A DNA stretch of 64,000 nt from Tubulanus polymorphus (GCF_964204645.1 NC_134031.1:1114001-1178000), one strand, 5' to 3'. Positions 11,701 to 26,700 are shown, counted from the first letter of the stretch. A program made the numbers and translations. The notes: generated by a model from the sequence alone, not told the origin.

Positions 11701-14700
11701 AGAATGTACTGAACATCATGGTAGTTTACATGCTGTTCCAGTTTATTTTTGCTGTTATCGCGGTCCAGTTGTTCGAAGGCAAATTCTTTTATTGTACTGA
11801 CCAATCAAAAGACACCGAAGAACAGTGTCAGTAAGTGTGGTTACTATGGTGACAGATTTCGCAAGATTTTCGGCTCATGAAAAAAGCTTCGATTAATTTT
11901 TTTTTTTTTTTCTTTAATGTTCGACATTGAAAATTTTTACCGATTATCCTCTCGTTTTCGCAATGTGATTCTTCACACAACTAGTTAAAAATGTGGCTTT
12001 GAATTTCTTTGTGCAGTCCGTCGCTTGCTCAACCCTTTCAAATTTCTATCGTATCATTATTACTTCGTGATTTTTAAAGAATATTGATTTTTGTCTGAAA
12101 CGAAAATACGTGAAAATCTACCCACTAAATCCACAGTTCTCTAAACTCTATACAGTTAATTAACTCTCCTATCATCACTGCTTTAAACACAGTCTAATTC
12201 TTACAGTTTGTTCACCGACAATTTTTATCAGCTTCTTCAAATGATATCGTACACCCCAGTAATATAGAATCCATGCACACTAAGAATAAACAGAGTCCAG
12301 GATGTTTACCTCGGTACTTGTGCTAGTATTTATTTACCCTTTTAACAACATCTTTATAGTCTTCTAGAAGTCTCTTTGTTCTAGATTATAAATGTGTCTT
12401 GTATTGCTGATAACTATTAGGATATAGTCGAAATGTTTAGTAAACTACAGCTCAAGGAATCATTCCGCTCCCTTTCTTAATGTGTTGGATTTTATATCAT
12501 CATTACAAAACGGACTCGCAGATTCTTCAAATTATCTTTAGAAGAACTATGTATGCTCTACATAACACCCTCGACTTCATGTATTTCAAATAATTGAGGA
12601 TGAATTATCCCCTTATTTTGGCGATAACTGCATCTCTTACACTACGAGGACTTGTTCATTATTTCTGTACCTCTGTTTCTAAGCGATGCAGGTCATCCTC
12701 CTCCTTAAGATATTCATAATTCATTCATTCATGTTTGGAACGCACAGCCACATTTCCATCAAAACAACTCGGCCTTCGTACAGTCTGTGAACATTGTACC
12801 AGTGACAAAACGATCTCGGCTTAGTTAAGTTTGTATGCATGGATATCTAGTTATATATGTGTACGGTCCGTGTTTTAGCTTTATCCCCCCTCACCCATGT
12901 AGAGTCAATGTTTCGCATGCATTCGGCCAAACAAATATTATTCAACACCGCTTCAAAAAACGCTTTTATTGTAACTTAGATCCATCAAACTTAAAATAAT
13001 GATCGCATAAAATCGCTCTTTCTAATTTTTTCGTTTGTTTGCGACTGTTTTTACGGAGCACGAATTGTTATTTTTAGGGGGCAGTATTTCGTGTATGAAG
13101 ATAATTCCGATACGCCGAAAGTGGAAGATCGCATGTGGAAAAGTCAAGATTTCAACTACGATCACGTTGGTTTAGCTTTGCTTACGTTATTCACTGTAAC
13201 GACAGGAGAAGGTTGGCCACAGTAAGTACATGTGTGACACTGGAGTTATCAAGACTGCGTTTGTCACCGAGCAGATTTCCCCTGGATTATCATGTACGTG
13301 CCCCTGACTCTGCTTGCCATAGAGACAACTGTCTCTGATTATCACGTGCCCCTGACTCTGCTTGCCATAGAGACAACTGTCTCTGATTATCACGTGCCCC
13401 TGACTCTACTTGCCATAGAGACAACTGTCTCTGATTATCACGTACCCCTGACTCTTCTTGCCATAGAGACAACTGTCTCTGATTATCACGTACCCCTGAC
13501 TCTGCTTGCCATAGAGACAACTGTCTCTGATTATCACGTGCCCCTGACTCTGCTTGCCATAGAGACAACTGTCTCTGATTATCATGTACCCCTGACTCTG
13601 CTTGCCGTAGAGACAACTGTCTCTGATTATCACGTGCCCCTGACTCTACTTGCCATAGAGACAACTGTCTCTGATTATTACGTACCCCTGACTCTTCTTG
13701 CCATAGAGACAACTGTCTCTGATTATCACGTACCCCTGACTCTGCTTGCCATAGAGACAACTGTCTCTGATTATCACGTGCCCCTGACTCTGCTTGCCAT
13801 AGAGACAACTGTCTCTGATTATCACGTACCCCTGACTCTGCTTGCCGTAGAGACAACTGTCTCTGATAATCACGTACCCCTGACTCTGCTTGCCATAGAG
13901 ACAACTGTCTCTGATTATCACGTACCCCTGACTCTGCTTGCCATAGAGACAACTGTCTCTGATAATCACGTGCCCCTGACTCTGCTTGCCATAGAGACAA
14001 CTGTCTCTGATTATCACGTAACCCTGACTCTGCTTGCCATAGAGACAACTGTCTCTGATTATCATGTACCCCTGACTCTGCTTGCCGTAGAGACAACTGT
14101 CTCTGATAATCACGTACCCCTGACTCTGCTTGCCATAGAGACAACTGTCTCTGATTATTACGTACCCCTGACTCTGCTTGCCACAGGGCTGAATTGCCTT
14201 GGATTATCACATGCCCTACATGACAAAATGTTAGAAATTGAATGTTAAGAATTCTCCCCCTATCCGTCGTCGCTCTGATTGCTCCAGATTTCACTCGTCT
14301 GGAAGAACATTCGTTAGTCCCAAGCGGAGTCTACTATATCTATGGATATGTCATCATGTGTTTGTATGATTATAGGGTTCTACAGCATTCGATGGATGCC
14401 ACTGAGAAGGATCAAGGACCGTCGCCCGGAGCTGCTATGCAGATGGCTATTTTCTATATCGTGTTTTTCATCGTGTTTCCGTTTTTCTTTGTGAATATAT
14501 TCGTTGCGTTGATCATCATCACATTCCAAGAACAAGGAGAAAATGAACTGATCGATCAGGACTTGGATAAAAATCAGGTTTGAAAGGAAACTTGCTTCTC
14601 GAAATCAAACGGCAGCTTGTCTCGGAATCAGAGTTAGCGCTGACAACTCATCTCAAGCTCACAACCCACGTCTGCCAATTTAACTGATGATCTTATTTTC

Positions 14701-17700
14701 TTTTAATCATTTTTCAGAAACAATGTATCGATTTTGCGATAAACGCGCGACCACTTTGTCGATATATGCCTAAAAACAAAGATTCGTTGAAATATCGAAT
14801 CTGGCGTCTGGTTGTATCAGCTCCGTTTGAGTATTTCATCATGACTATGATCGCTCTCAATACACTTATACTTATGATGAAGGTAAGTTTTAACCATTTA
14901 TTTGGTTCTCGAAGAAAAGATTGGATTTCAAATCTAGGGCCAAAAATTCCCGGACCCAGTTCCACGATTATTGGTAAGTTTGAATACAGTTCATTTCTTA
15001 TGTAGCTCTGTTGAACTGGGTCCGGTCTTGTAGTTATGGGTAACAGAAACAATTGAACCTGTTTTCGTGAATGTTCGACTGTAATACGCTACAGAGCCCG
15101 GTTTTATGAAAAAGTTTGAACTTACAACGATCGAGTTTGAAATGTTGAAAAACTGAAGTTACCAATGGCAATTTGACAAAAATAAAATTTAGTTACAATT
15201 TTTCATGAAACTGGATCCTGAACTAGGAACAGTCTATATAGTTCAATAGCTTCAGTACTGATTCTGTATATCACAGGATAGTTTTGTGAAATTAACAAAT
15301 TGTCTCTTTCAGTGCTTATAAAGTGTATATTTGTGTAAAATGACCATCAGTGCAGACGAAACCTGAGTTATAGTGAGCTAGATTATATTCAGGGTTCTTC
15401 AACCACTAATTTAGTTGTTAATTAATATAGCGGTCAAATTTGTATCACATAATTGATGAAATTCATGTCCGATTCGAGTATACAGGGCCTTGTTTCATAG
15501 AGGGTATCAAAGTGACCTGTAGGTGTAAATCCTCAATCTGGCCTTGGTTTCAAAGACTGGGTATCAAAGTTTCCCCTTGGGATAAATCTTCAACCCAGGC
15601 CAGAGAAACCATGGTAATACTGGAGAAATTTCAAAACGTTCCCAGGGATTATTTTACCTTCATATCTGTGAAACTCGGCTCTGGTTGTTACTATTATGTG
15701 GTGCATATTTGTCAAATTCGACAGTTTTAAAATGATTATATAGCGACCATGATCTCATGTTATTGTCATAATTTTGAAGCTAGTTGAACCGAAAGTTTCC
15801 GATCAAAAGTTGTAAGTTCAGAAAGATCATTCTACTGAAGAAAGCTCATGGTCGCTACATGTGATTTGACTTAACATTTTTATAATTTGATGAATTAACG
15901 ATGATTAAATGATTAATTTCAATGAGTTGATTATGAAATCTGATGACGAGGAGCACGGAATTATTTCAACAGCTTACAAAGCAATTTTACACTTTCCTAA
16001 AAAGAGCAAGTCCATGAACACGCAGATAGGTAGTACACAGAATGTTAACACAATTTTATCAGAAAAAATTATGAGCTTTTGCTACTATTGCATATAATAG
16101 CCTTATTTCTTCATGAACTATACTCATTTATTGATGAAGCTCGTGATTTCTAACCTATAAAGTACTACCAGCCTTCATGTTTATCAATTTGACACCAGGT
16201 GAACACAGCTCGCCTACAACTACTCAAAAACAGCAAAACATCGCAATACATTCAGTCAATCTTCTGAATTCTGCTGTTTGCTTGTAAGCTGTTGATCTAT
16301 TATTCCATCACTGCCTTAAATCAACCCTGTACACGATAGATTCGTCCTCATTAATTGTTGGGTAGTTTAAAGTTTAAAGCCCCCCGGCACCTGGAGCTTC
16401 TGGTTTACCCCTCTCACTAAGTGATATGCGTCCTGCCTTCTCTGATGAAACCGTGTGTCTGTATTTCAATAGCAAACGTCTGTATACGACTACCACCAGT
16501 TCTTACAATTTCATCGGCGATGAAAAAATCGGCAAATTTTGCTGTTAAATTATGGCCAAAATTAAACGAATCATTCAGAAAACTTTTTAAAGTTGATTGA
16601 ATGCTATATTGGGTAGTCGTGCGATCAGCGATGCACAATCTTTCTGGGAAACATTGTTCATCGCTCGAGGCTATTGTGAATGTGAGTGCTTTTTTGCCTT
16701 TTAATGTCGTAATGCCTTGGAGTTTACGTATATGTATTCAGTATATTATGTATGTATTGTTTGTTAAATCAATGATGTAAATTTGATGATATACATCTCC
16801 AAATGATGTATGTTTGATGATATACATCCCAAAATGATGTATTTTTGATGATACACATCCCAAAATGATGTATGTTTGATGATATACATCCCAAAATGAT
16901 GTATGTTTGATGATATGCATCCCAAAGTGATGTATTTTCAATGACTTACATCACAAAATGATGTATGTTTGATTATATGCATCCCAAAGTGATGTATTTT
17001 CAATGACTTACATCACAAAATGATGTATGTTAGATGACTTACATCCCTTACTTTTGAAAAATACATGGACCGTAATCAGAAGCATGTGTAACAGTTATCA
17101 TTTAATTTGCATTTAATTTCTATATGTGATTAAATCTATGAATCTACTTTGGTTTTAAAAACAAAATCTATCTGGCACTTATTTCTTGTCTCCTGCCATA
17201 TTACATCAGTGAAATACTGGTTGCATAGCTGTGTGGTTGGGAATAGTTGAATATTTGAAATGAAACTAATTCAAATATGAAGAACTCGAGATTGTAACTA
17301 CCTGGTCCCTGAAGCATTTTATTTCGATATTATCGACGGAGACAAGAAATTCTTCTTATGCATGAAACTATGTGTTATTTAGTTTTCAAAGTGAAACAAA
17401 TTTTGACCAATTCAATTACTGCGTTGAGATCTAGAATCAGTTTCTATAAAAATGCTGTGGGTATCACGTGTACTTTAAGCATTTGTAAAATTCACTTGAA
17501 TTGGTGTATGTATCTATTATGTTGTTTTTGTGTTGAAGTTTGGATTCTGAGTTAAGCGGTTTTAAAGCGAGGATTCGATTAGATAAGACAGTAAGGTCTA
17601 TATATAACGATTCATAATCCAAACTCGTAGATTTTTAAACCTTTGTCTTGTCCTGTTATTTTAAGTGTCTTTTTATTTGGTGGCGGCCAATATAAACATT

Positions 17701-20700
17701 GTTGGAAAGTGATTGATATTTCTATTAATGTCTGTTCTTATATCGATATATTTTACATGTATATATTCAATGTGTATATTTCATCACATCTCATTAACGG
17801 TATCGTCATCTCAGTACATGTTGACAAAGAACTGCAGTATTCATTGTTTGAAACATATAAAACTAATCCTAGACATTTGTTTAAAGCATATATATATATA
17901 TATATATCTGCTACAATCAACAGAGCTGAAGAGCTTGCCAGGTTTTTCTGCGCATATGTGCTTCAGGGCATGCACCGGGCCCTTGGGCAGGCACCAGGCT
18001 CTTGGGCATACTTCTTGATACTACTAGTATCTGAATTGTCGTCAAATGCAGTCAATAGTTCTCATTTAAAGTCATCATGTACTTGAGGAGTTGTGTACTA
18101 TCATAATCATTGACTCATCGTCTCAAGATCGTTGACATTTTCTCTCAATTTCCTAACAACATTTCATCATTTAACCGGATAGAAGCAGCTCTTGTAAAAT
18201 TCAGGAAGTTTTCTTCGAATTTTAATCACTCATTTTTAAGATTAATGTGAGTTTTATGTGAATTTCAAACTTACTGATCAGTGAAAAATCTCCTTTTTGT
18301 CTTTCTTTGCAAACCTTCCAAAGATTTCAAGAAAGTCCCCTTATTCTATTTCAGTGCTATGAAAATATGTTGCAATTTTAATGGGTTGAATTCACCTACA
18401 TATGATACTATACTTGCCTATATTTTAGTTACTCAGGGTAAAAATGTTTCAATTTCTTTCTACCACGATGTTAAGGACCACGGACCAAAGATTGATATCT
18501 AAGTAGCTCTAGTGAACAATCAGGGATGGGGGCGACCTTTACTTGTATCCCAATTCCACCCTCTTCTAAATCAAATCTCGAGCCATGAATTTCTGACGAT
18601 CAGTACGTTTGAAATTGTATATTCATGTATGATTGTGGTGGAGGGATTGTTACGTATTTACTGGTGATGGTTAAATGTTTTTATAAATGAGGTACAGTGC
18701 GAGTGGTGAGTGTTAGCGATGAGTGGATGCCCAGTACCGGTAGTGATAGGATATTTTGGCCCCACCTGTCTTCAATGTCCCCACTGTATGCGTTGCTCCC
18801 AACCAGTCAGTAGTCTATTTACCATTTCACGTTATGTAATGATTTTTTGAACTATGTTGTCACTCTATACATGTAAATTACTTGTTATTATTGTCTATTT
18901 TCAAACCTTTATAGTTCTATGGTTCGAGTATTCAATACAGAGAAGTGCTGAAAAACCTAAACACCGCATTCACCGTACTTTTTACGATTGAGTGTATATT
19001 GAAGCTTATGGCCTTTGGAATTAGGGTAAGCCTGCGTCCGTACGCAAACACGACAACACAAAACAGCGTCTAGAGGGTTAGACCTAGTGTGAACAGAACG
19101 TGGCAGATACTCGTGTAGACGCGCACAACAACTACAACTACAAAATGTTCTTCGTTTTAGAAAATTTGTCGTTTTCACTATTTGTAGTACACAACAACAA
19201 CTCCATCCATCGATGTGGTCCAATTCTCAAAGCATTTTCGTGGAAGAGCTTATAGTCACGCCACATGTAGCCGTGGGTACTGCTGTACATGGTGTCACGC
19301 CATGGTGCAGTGGGTACTGCCGTACATGGTGTCACACCATATTACAGTTGGTACTCTCATTCTGCTTAATGTGGTATGACTCTAAGATTATAAATCTGTT
19401 CTATGCATTGTTCACTATAAGGTCAACCGTTCGGCTCCAACTAACCTTCTATTTTGATTTCTACCTCCCGGGGTGCCTTGAGATTTAGCATGTGGTTTTG
19501 GTGGCTCCTCATGCCCTATTGCTTCTCCGTGGTTTAGGGTTTAGTCGGTTGTTGGTCTCTTTCCTCGGGTGCAGGGTTTTCTATATTTAGCACCACTAAC
19601 TATGTTATTATCAGTGTTTATTCGGTTATTTTTTTACAAATCAAATGAACTGACAGCTTCTGATTCTGTAGTCGGAAGTTTTCAGTTACGATGGCCGCGT
19701 GAATGATTAGAAATGATGAACTATTGTACATTTTGCTGATCTCTGAAACTTTCATAATGCCTGGAGTTTGTTTCACCATCGATTCTGTACACAGTTTATA
19801 TATAGATAACTTCTGGTCTTAAGTCACAACTGTGCAACTGGAGCCTTCAGTCTAAAATCGTGGTTCTGATACAGGCTCCAGGTTCAAAGTTTCCTTACAT
19901 GATAATGATTTATGCAGTAATTCTAAAACTGCTACCACTACTGCTGCTGCTGCTACCACTGCTGCTGCTGCATCTGCGAGAGTTCATCAATTTCAGTTCA
20001 TGCGGTCATCGTTTCAATCTCGCACAGATAAACGGTTAAAGCATCTTTATCATTATTTTTCTTTTCTTTCCGTCACATGCTTCAGCACCATCAAGACCCC
20101 GCTACTAAGGACCATGCAAAATTTGAACGATACACTTTGGCCTTAGCGTATTTGAATATTGCATTCACGATTATGTTTACGATCGAATGCACCCTGAAGC
20201 TCATTGCGTTTGGACTACGGGTATGACCAGACTATCGAAGCAACAATTTACAGATATATAAATATTCATATATTTATATATATTTTTTTATGCCTTCAAT
20301 TCGACGACAGTTTTGAAATGATCGACGCGGTTTCAAAGTTGGCGAGCGGCCATTTCAAAAATTAGTCTCGTAGAAGGCATGAATTTGATGAAGCATACTA
20401 GATCACGTGTGACAATTGAAAGTTGTCTGTTATTGAAATCTTGCGTTTCAACATTCTGTTTGTCTCGTCGTCTCAATATCTCGGCTTTTTGATCTGAAGA
20501 ACGTGTGACATTTTACTGAATCGCTGCTGGACACAATTTATACACAATTCACTGATGATGAATTATCAGCATACCTTTTGATATTATTGTACTGTGAAAA
20601 GTGCTTTTGAAATGGCAGTGATACAGTCAAACTTGCACAAGTCATCATGAGATAAGTCGTCCTGAATAACTGAACTCATCTTAGTTTGAGTCCTAAGCCC

Positions 20701-23700
20701 CACCCCTTCCAATTCAATTTACTACTAAGTGTAATCAGTACGATGATCGTCCCAACTTCCACGACTTAAGCAGCGAGTTTGACTTAATTACTGGAAAAGT
20801 ACTGTGTCATATCTTATTGAATGCGTTTTCACATCATTTCATCGATATTAGAATGTTCTTCGCTGTCCACTAATTCCTACGTAATACCCGCCGCGACAAT
20901 TCTTCAATTTGAATGATGTTCTGAGTTCTTGGTCAAATTGCCGTCGTATACAGAAATTCTTACAATCTACTGCATGCTCAATGAGGAGTGTGATATCATA
21001 TAATAATCAAAACTATCTCCCGGAAATATCACTGTTAGCAATATCATTACACTCTTCTCTACTTCGTCTTTGTGAATGTTCTCTCTTTCTCTCTTCCAAT
21101 TCATTCAGTTCCATTTCTCGGCATGTAGTATATGCTCTTCCTGCGAAGATGGCCGCCTCGTTACTTCTCCCTATTACATCATCGTGATTAATATCTGGTT
21201 TTGATTGTGATGTCATATACAGAGGCAGCCTTCGTTTCTAGAAGGGTTTATAGTTTGTATTATGTATATATTACTAACTGCTATGAAAACCTTCAGACTT
21301 TGAAATAATGGAATGGAATTGTTAATTCTGCTAAGCTTTGGATAATGAAAGGAAATTCGATTGATTACTAGTTTCCTCAGCATGTGTCTCTTACATAGCC
21401 AGTAAAAAAACTCATAAGGAATATATCATAACCTGCTTTAGTATATGGCTGTCTGATTTTTGCATGTTTTAATTCTGGATTCTTGCTGTGGTCCATCGAA
21501 AAGTTCTAGTGGAAATCATTGTGGGCTCCATGAATATCTAAATCCCGCACGGACACAATTTCCACCGGGAACATAACTCTATCTGCATGCTAAGCCTTCT
21601 ACTACTAATATCGTATTATTTTCCTGTTAGGAATCCATTTCAAAATGGTTCAGGGTTATATCAGATTGAAATAAACACATTTTGAGCTCAAAAATATGCA
21701 TTATTCATCAGGCATTCAAATTAGAAAATAAAAACAAATGAAATATTTTTTTCTTTATTATATATTTATGCCTTCTGTTCCATTCTAATGTGTATATTGA
21801 TATGTTTGCGCAAACTTTGATTCATTTCCAACTGTTTGTTCTATATTTACTGGTGAAGGGTATTTCATATATCATACATATATCTTTCTTATTGTAGTTA
21901 TTACAAAGGTCTTTAACCATTTTTTCTGACCTTTGCCTTTTTTGACCACAATAATATCCCAACGTTCAAGGTCGATTTGTAATCCATAAACTGACAAACA
22001 AACAGAATGTTGTCCACTGATGTCCAACGTAATAGATTTGTCCATACCTTAACAAAAAAAACGTATGGAAAAGCAGCTTTTGGACGCCCATGTAAGCTTG
22101 TACATTGCATGTGTGATTAAAGTATACAATTTCATCAATAAACATGAAAAGCAACCCTTCAGTCCACATTTCGGTAAAAGTGATGGAACTAATAATAGCT
22201 TTCTACCATTTTGAAATGATCCTTCTCCGAGCACGCTTTTAAATGTGAAGTTGTTATTAAAACACGTTTGAATAACGGCATCGATCTGATCTTTTCGGTC
22301 ATAACATTTCCAATTGTTTGACTCAAAAGATCTCTATTAAACATAACTAAAAAGAATTCTAAAATCTCTTACGAAATTCTCTAAATAAATTCAGTATATC
22401 TTGAGTGAAAGGTGCATGTTCTAAGAGGCAAATAAGTATTTCCCGGGCATTTTCTTGATAAATAAAGAATCACTTGTAAAATGCTTGGTGATGTGTTGTA
22501 AGAGATTGGTATTTAGTATTGTTTGTAAAGAGTTTTATTATTATCTTCCATGTTTTATGTATTTCCTCCTCTATCTCCTCAACCTTCCCTGTCTGTTTTT
22601 GAAAATCACATCGTAATGTGCTGAACAATAATAGTACAATTTGCAAATTGAATGGCTTAGCAAAAATAAGTTAACGTCATAATAAAAGATGATAATTTCG
22701 ATGAATATGTAGAATTGTGAATCAAGCTTTTTCTGAAGTAATTGATGCTTATTCAAAGTTAAAACGAATCAAAAGCATGTGAACTACTGGATGTTTACCC
22801 ATCATGAACATTCAGACATCAAGAACCTTCAATGATAATGATATATTTTGTCATTATGTGGGAAAATCCAAAAATTCAAATCTGACGCAGTTCCTAACTT
22901 TATCTGGTATTTATAGATGACAATTCCTGTTAGATGCAAAGTCATTTGGTAGCAAAGTCATTTTCTATGAAAGAAATTTACGGGCTAATAATATCTTCGT
23001 CATGTTAGATATATGACCTTGCATCTATCCTTCCTTCTATTGGGTTCAATCCTGGATAAAAAAGTTGTTTTTTTTTCGAATAAGGTCTTTTCGATATTCT
23101 TTTTGTCTAAATGTTTGTGATGTGTCGACTACCAGTGTAAAAGCATGAAATTGATTACTGAGTAAATTTGCCGCTAATAATCGTCGATTCTGATCGGTGT
23201 CGTTCGGTGTACGTCGTAACTCACAGATGTTTTGTTCGTTTTTTTTCTTCTAGAACTATTTCAGAGATCCGTGGAACATCTTCGATTTCATCACGGTTAT
23301 CGGCAGTATAACGGATGTACTCGTCACCGAACTTCAGGTTAGTCAAAATATGCAGATACGGCTGCTTTACTACTCGACAAATTATTGTGTGTTCCGTTGA
23401 CAAAAAAGCGATCACCAATCGTGACAATTTATTTGTAACGAATGCTTTCTATTTCAGGTGGGATATCTAATAAATGATTTAAAATTATTCGTAGTAATGA
23501 TTAAATATGACTAAAATCTGAATATCAGAAAGTTGTTTCTACTAGAAAAATATTTGGAATTTTAAAAAAAAAACCAATAAGTAAAATAACGTTTTGGAAT
23601 AATTTCATAGAAATAAGTATAATTAATATTTTATTGATCATATTTTTAAAATTTTTACTTTTTTATACATCCTTTTATAAAATGCTTTTGATTATTATTA

Positions 23701-26700
23701 GACTTTTTCTCTCATCTTTTGAGAAATAATCATTATTTGATTATTTGGAATATTTTTGGGGCTCGAGGTTTAAAATTCAGTAATTTTTCAGATTCGCGAT
23801 TTTTGCCATTTGCCATGGCTATACTGCTGTTATGGCTTCATATTTGATACAAATTTCACTCATCACCGCTTGATAATATCTACATATATATATTTATATA
23901 TTTACATCAGGGTATCATCTTATTATGCAATAGTTTAAAATCGGAAAAAAAGTTCTGTCAATCTCAAAATGAATTTTTAGCTTAGAACTGAACATGATTT
24001 TTTCTAGCTTTTGAAATTGTTTACCTTTTATTCTATTTTCTATCTACAGACAAACAATTTAGTATGACTGCTGTTTATTTAATTCATCCTTCACGATTCA
24101 TAGAGAAAAATAACAGTAAACTCCTTCCATGTTTTAGTTGAAGTTCAAATGAACATTCCATTGCAATAAAGATTGAATTGAATTGACCAGCTTGATTGAT
24201 TGGCACAAAGTGGGCGGAGTCTACGTAAAATAGCTTCCACAGAAAGCGATTAAACAATTATAACAATTAGAATATTTCAATAAGATAAATTAGTCAACCA
24301 CGAACCACTTAAATTAAGTAGTTTAATAAAATCTGTGACTAATACTTTTCAAGTACCCAGTTCCACAGTTATGAGTTAATATTTGATTCAGAGTTGGCTC
24401 ATTGAAAGTGATCCAATTACGGTTAACTCAGTAACTGGAACTGGATGCAATATAATTGACTACAGAAATCACTATCACTTAGAATATGCATGCATTAGGC
24501 GAATGATAACACTTTAAAAAACAGTCGAGCTTCCTTAGCTGTATCCAATCAGTGTGTATCTTTAAATCATGAGTCGAAGGAGAAACTTTTCTGGAAACTT
24601 TTGGTGTTTTTATACTGAAGTGTGTGACGGGTGTGAGAGCGTGGAGTTATACAGCTGTTTGATCTAAATATACTATAACAAAAAGACTAATTTTATTTGT
24701 TGATGAATTTGTAACATGTGTTCATACAATGTATTATTATTATTATTATTATTATAATGCGTACTATTTGAATAAGAAACAACTAATACCAGCTTCGATG
24801 TTGTAATAAGCACCTTGATTTCAGTGAATACCTCAGACTGATCATCGAATACTTATTATTTCCGAACTGATTTTTGAAAATTCCCGTGAAATTGTCTTTT
24901 CGCACTACAACACTCAGCATGGCACCGAAAAATATAATCATAGCAAACATGAAATAAATTATTATATAGTTTCACATTAGAAAAGTATCAGGATTTGACG
25001 ATTAATATTTAGATAATAGTTACGAACACCATTGAAATCTGTATGTCTATCTATAGCATGCATTACTACAAATTCCTGCATGGTTTTTTTCCAAAATAAA
25101 AGCCCAAAACTCATTCGATAAACAGAACATTTTTCAAACCCATTAAACTTTACAGTTGGGCCTGAAAATTATTAACGAACTAAAAACATTTTGTGTCTGT
25201 GTATACAAAAAAGTTGATGAAATTTTTTTTTCGAATAAAGAACAACTATTTAAATCATTCATAATTGGCTAAATGGGTTTGACTTGTAACAGTGTTATAT
25301 ATAATCGGCTCTTCTAAAAGATATCTAGTCATATCTGTTCCTAGCTTAAACAATCTATAACCAATCAGCTAAGCGTATATCGTGGTTGTTAGAGGTAGTT
25401 ATAACTACTTTATAAACATTTTATAAATTCTGTCCGAAATGATTTTTGTAGCGCTAAAAACAATATGAATGCAGTGTGGTGTTTGTCATACGCACCCCAC
25501 AAACCTTCGTACTCGCTTCACCTACTCGCACTAGATTTACTGTTAAAATGTGTTTCAATATTTAAACCATGAAATCATCACCGATCATTTAAAACCCTTT
25601 CAGTGCTCACTCCCAATTCATACTGTAAAGTGCTGGATATAATGTGAAAGTTTTGGAAAATTCCAACCCAGTGTGTTGTATAACATATATACCACTGAAG
25701 TGCGTCTACTCCCCAGTGCGGTGTATCATTATTTACTATTATCTACAATGTTTGACACATCTTTCACTAGAGATTTTAACATATTGATAATTACATGGAT
25801 ACATCGCACCACGGGGTACATGCATTGTAAGATGGATGGATTATACACCGCATTGCGAGGTACATGCACTGAAAGGGTTGTACATACAGTATTTGAGTAA
25901 GTAATTTGATCCTCTATTGAATATTATCAAGACTTCATTACTGTTTTTCTCGAATTATCTGATAATTTTTCTAATGATTGAATGATATTACTGGGTATAA
26001 ATAGTGAAACACGTGTAAACTGACTGGTCACATGCCCTGTGCAGCAACATAAGAAAAAACATTCCCATATTGAATAACCAAGGAATCGCCACCTATTTTG
26101 TGTACTAGCAGAACTAGAATCAAAACCTAATGTGGTCTCAATTGGGATAGGTTTCATGTTGCTGGACGGACTAGGAAGATGGGAAACCTTTCTGGGTTGG
26201 CTGACTAGTTCTAATCTAAATGTTGCTTTGTCAATGTGCTATGCTTTCTCCTTTGATTAGTTATCGTTTCTATAAGCATGCATCTTAGCATGATTTACAA
26301 AAGAGAAAATACTACTGCTTCAAACAGCTACCAGGGACTAACGCCTATCATTGAAACGATCGTACAACTAGAGCAGAGTCAACCTTGTAGCTGTCGGGCA
26401 AAGTTTTGGTTGTAGAGAATAGCTCTATTTCAGTTTTTATCATTACGAAGGTAAAAAAGTAAAAAAAATACTTCACTCCGGCGGAGATGACAAAAAATAT
26501 AACGAAATAAACCAGTTTTGTTATGAAGTATACACTTCAACTGTCCAGGCGAATGCGTGTAAATCTCGTAATTGATGTGGTTGCTATGTAGCAATTCCTC
26601 GGTGACAGAAATTTCTGTTTGATTTTTCGGCATTACATTAATGTAGAATGGATTTTGATGAGCTCTTCATAATTATCGCTGCACGCTCTGGTGGAGGGGC

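Larger units (their letters stand above)
14883..18914. other. Intron upstream of the alternative IVS1-S2 exons
   Basis: Four kilobases with foldback elements (about 14937-15027, 15093-15220, 15485-15690), a 30-bp hairpin-forming array (16771-17050) and a (TA)n run near 17888. No further exon version recognised. Confidence 0.6.

Noticed and set aside
13290-14294. Long open frames on both strands (334 codons -, 318 codons +)
   Set aside because: They are translations of the 48-bp tandem repeat and lie in a Cav2 intron; frames are open on both strands because the unit is a multiple of three without stops.
17643-18086. 147-codon + strand frame
   Set aside because: No known similarity; includes a (TA)n microsatellite; intronic.
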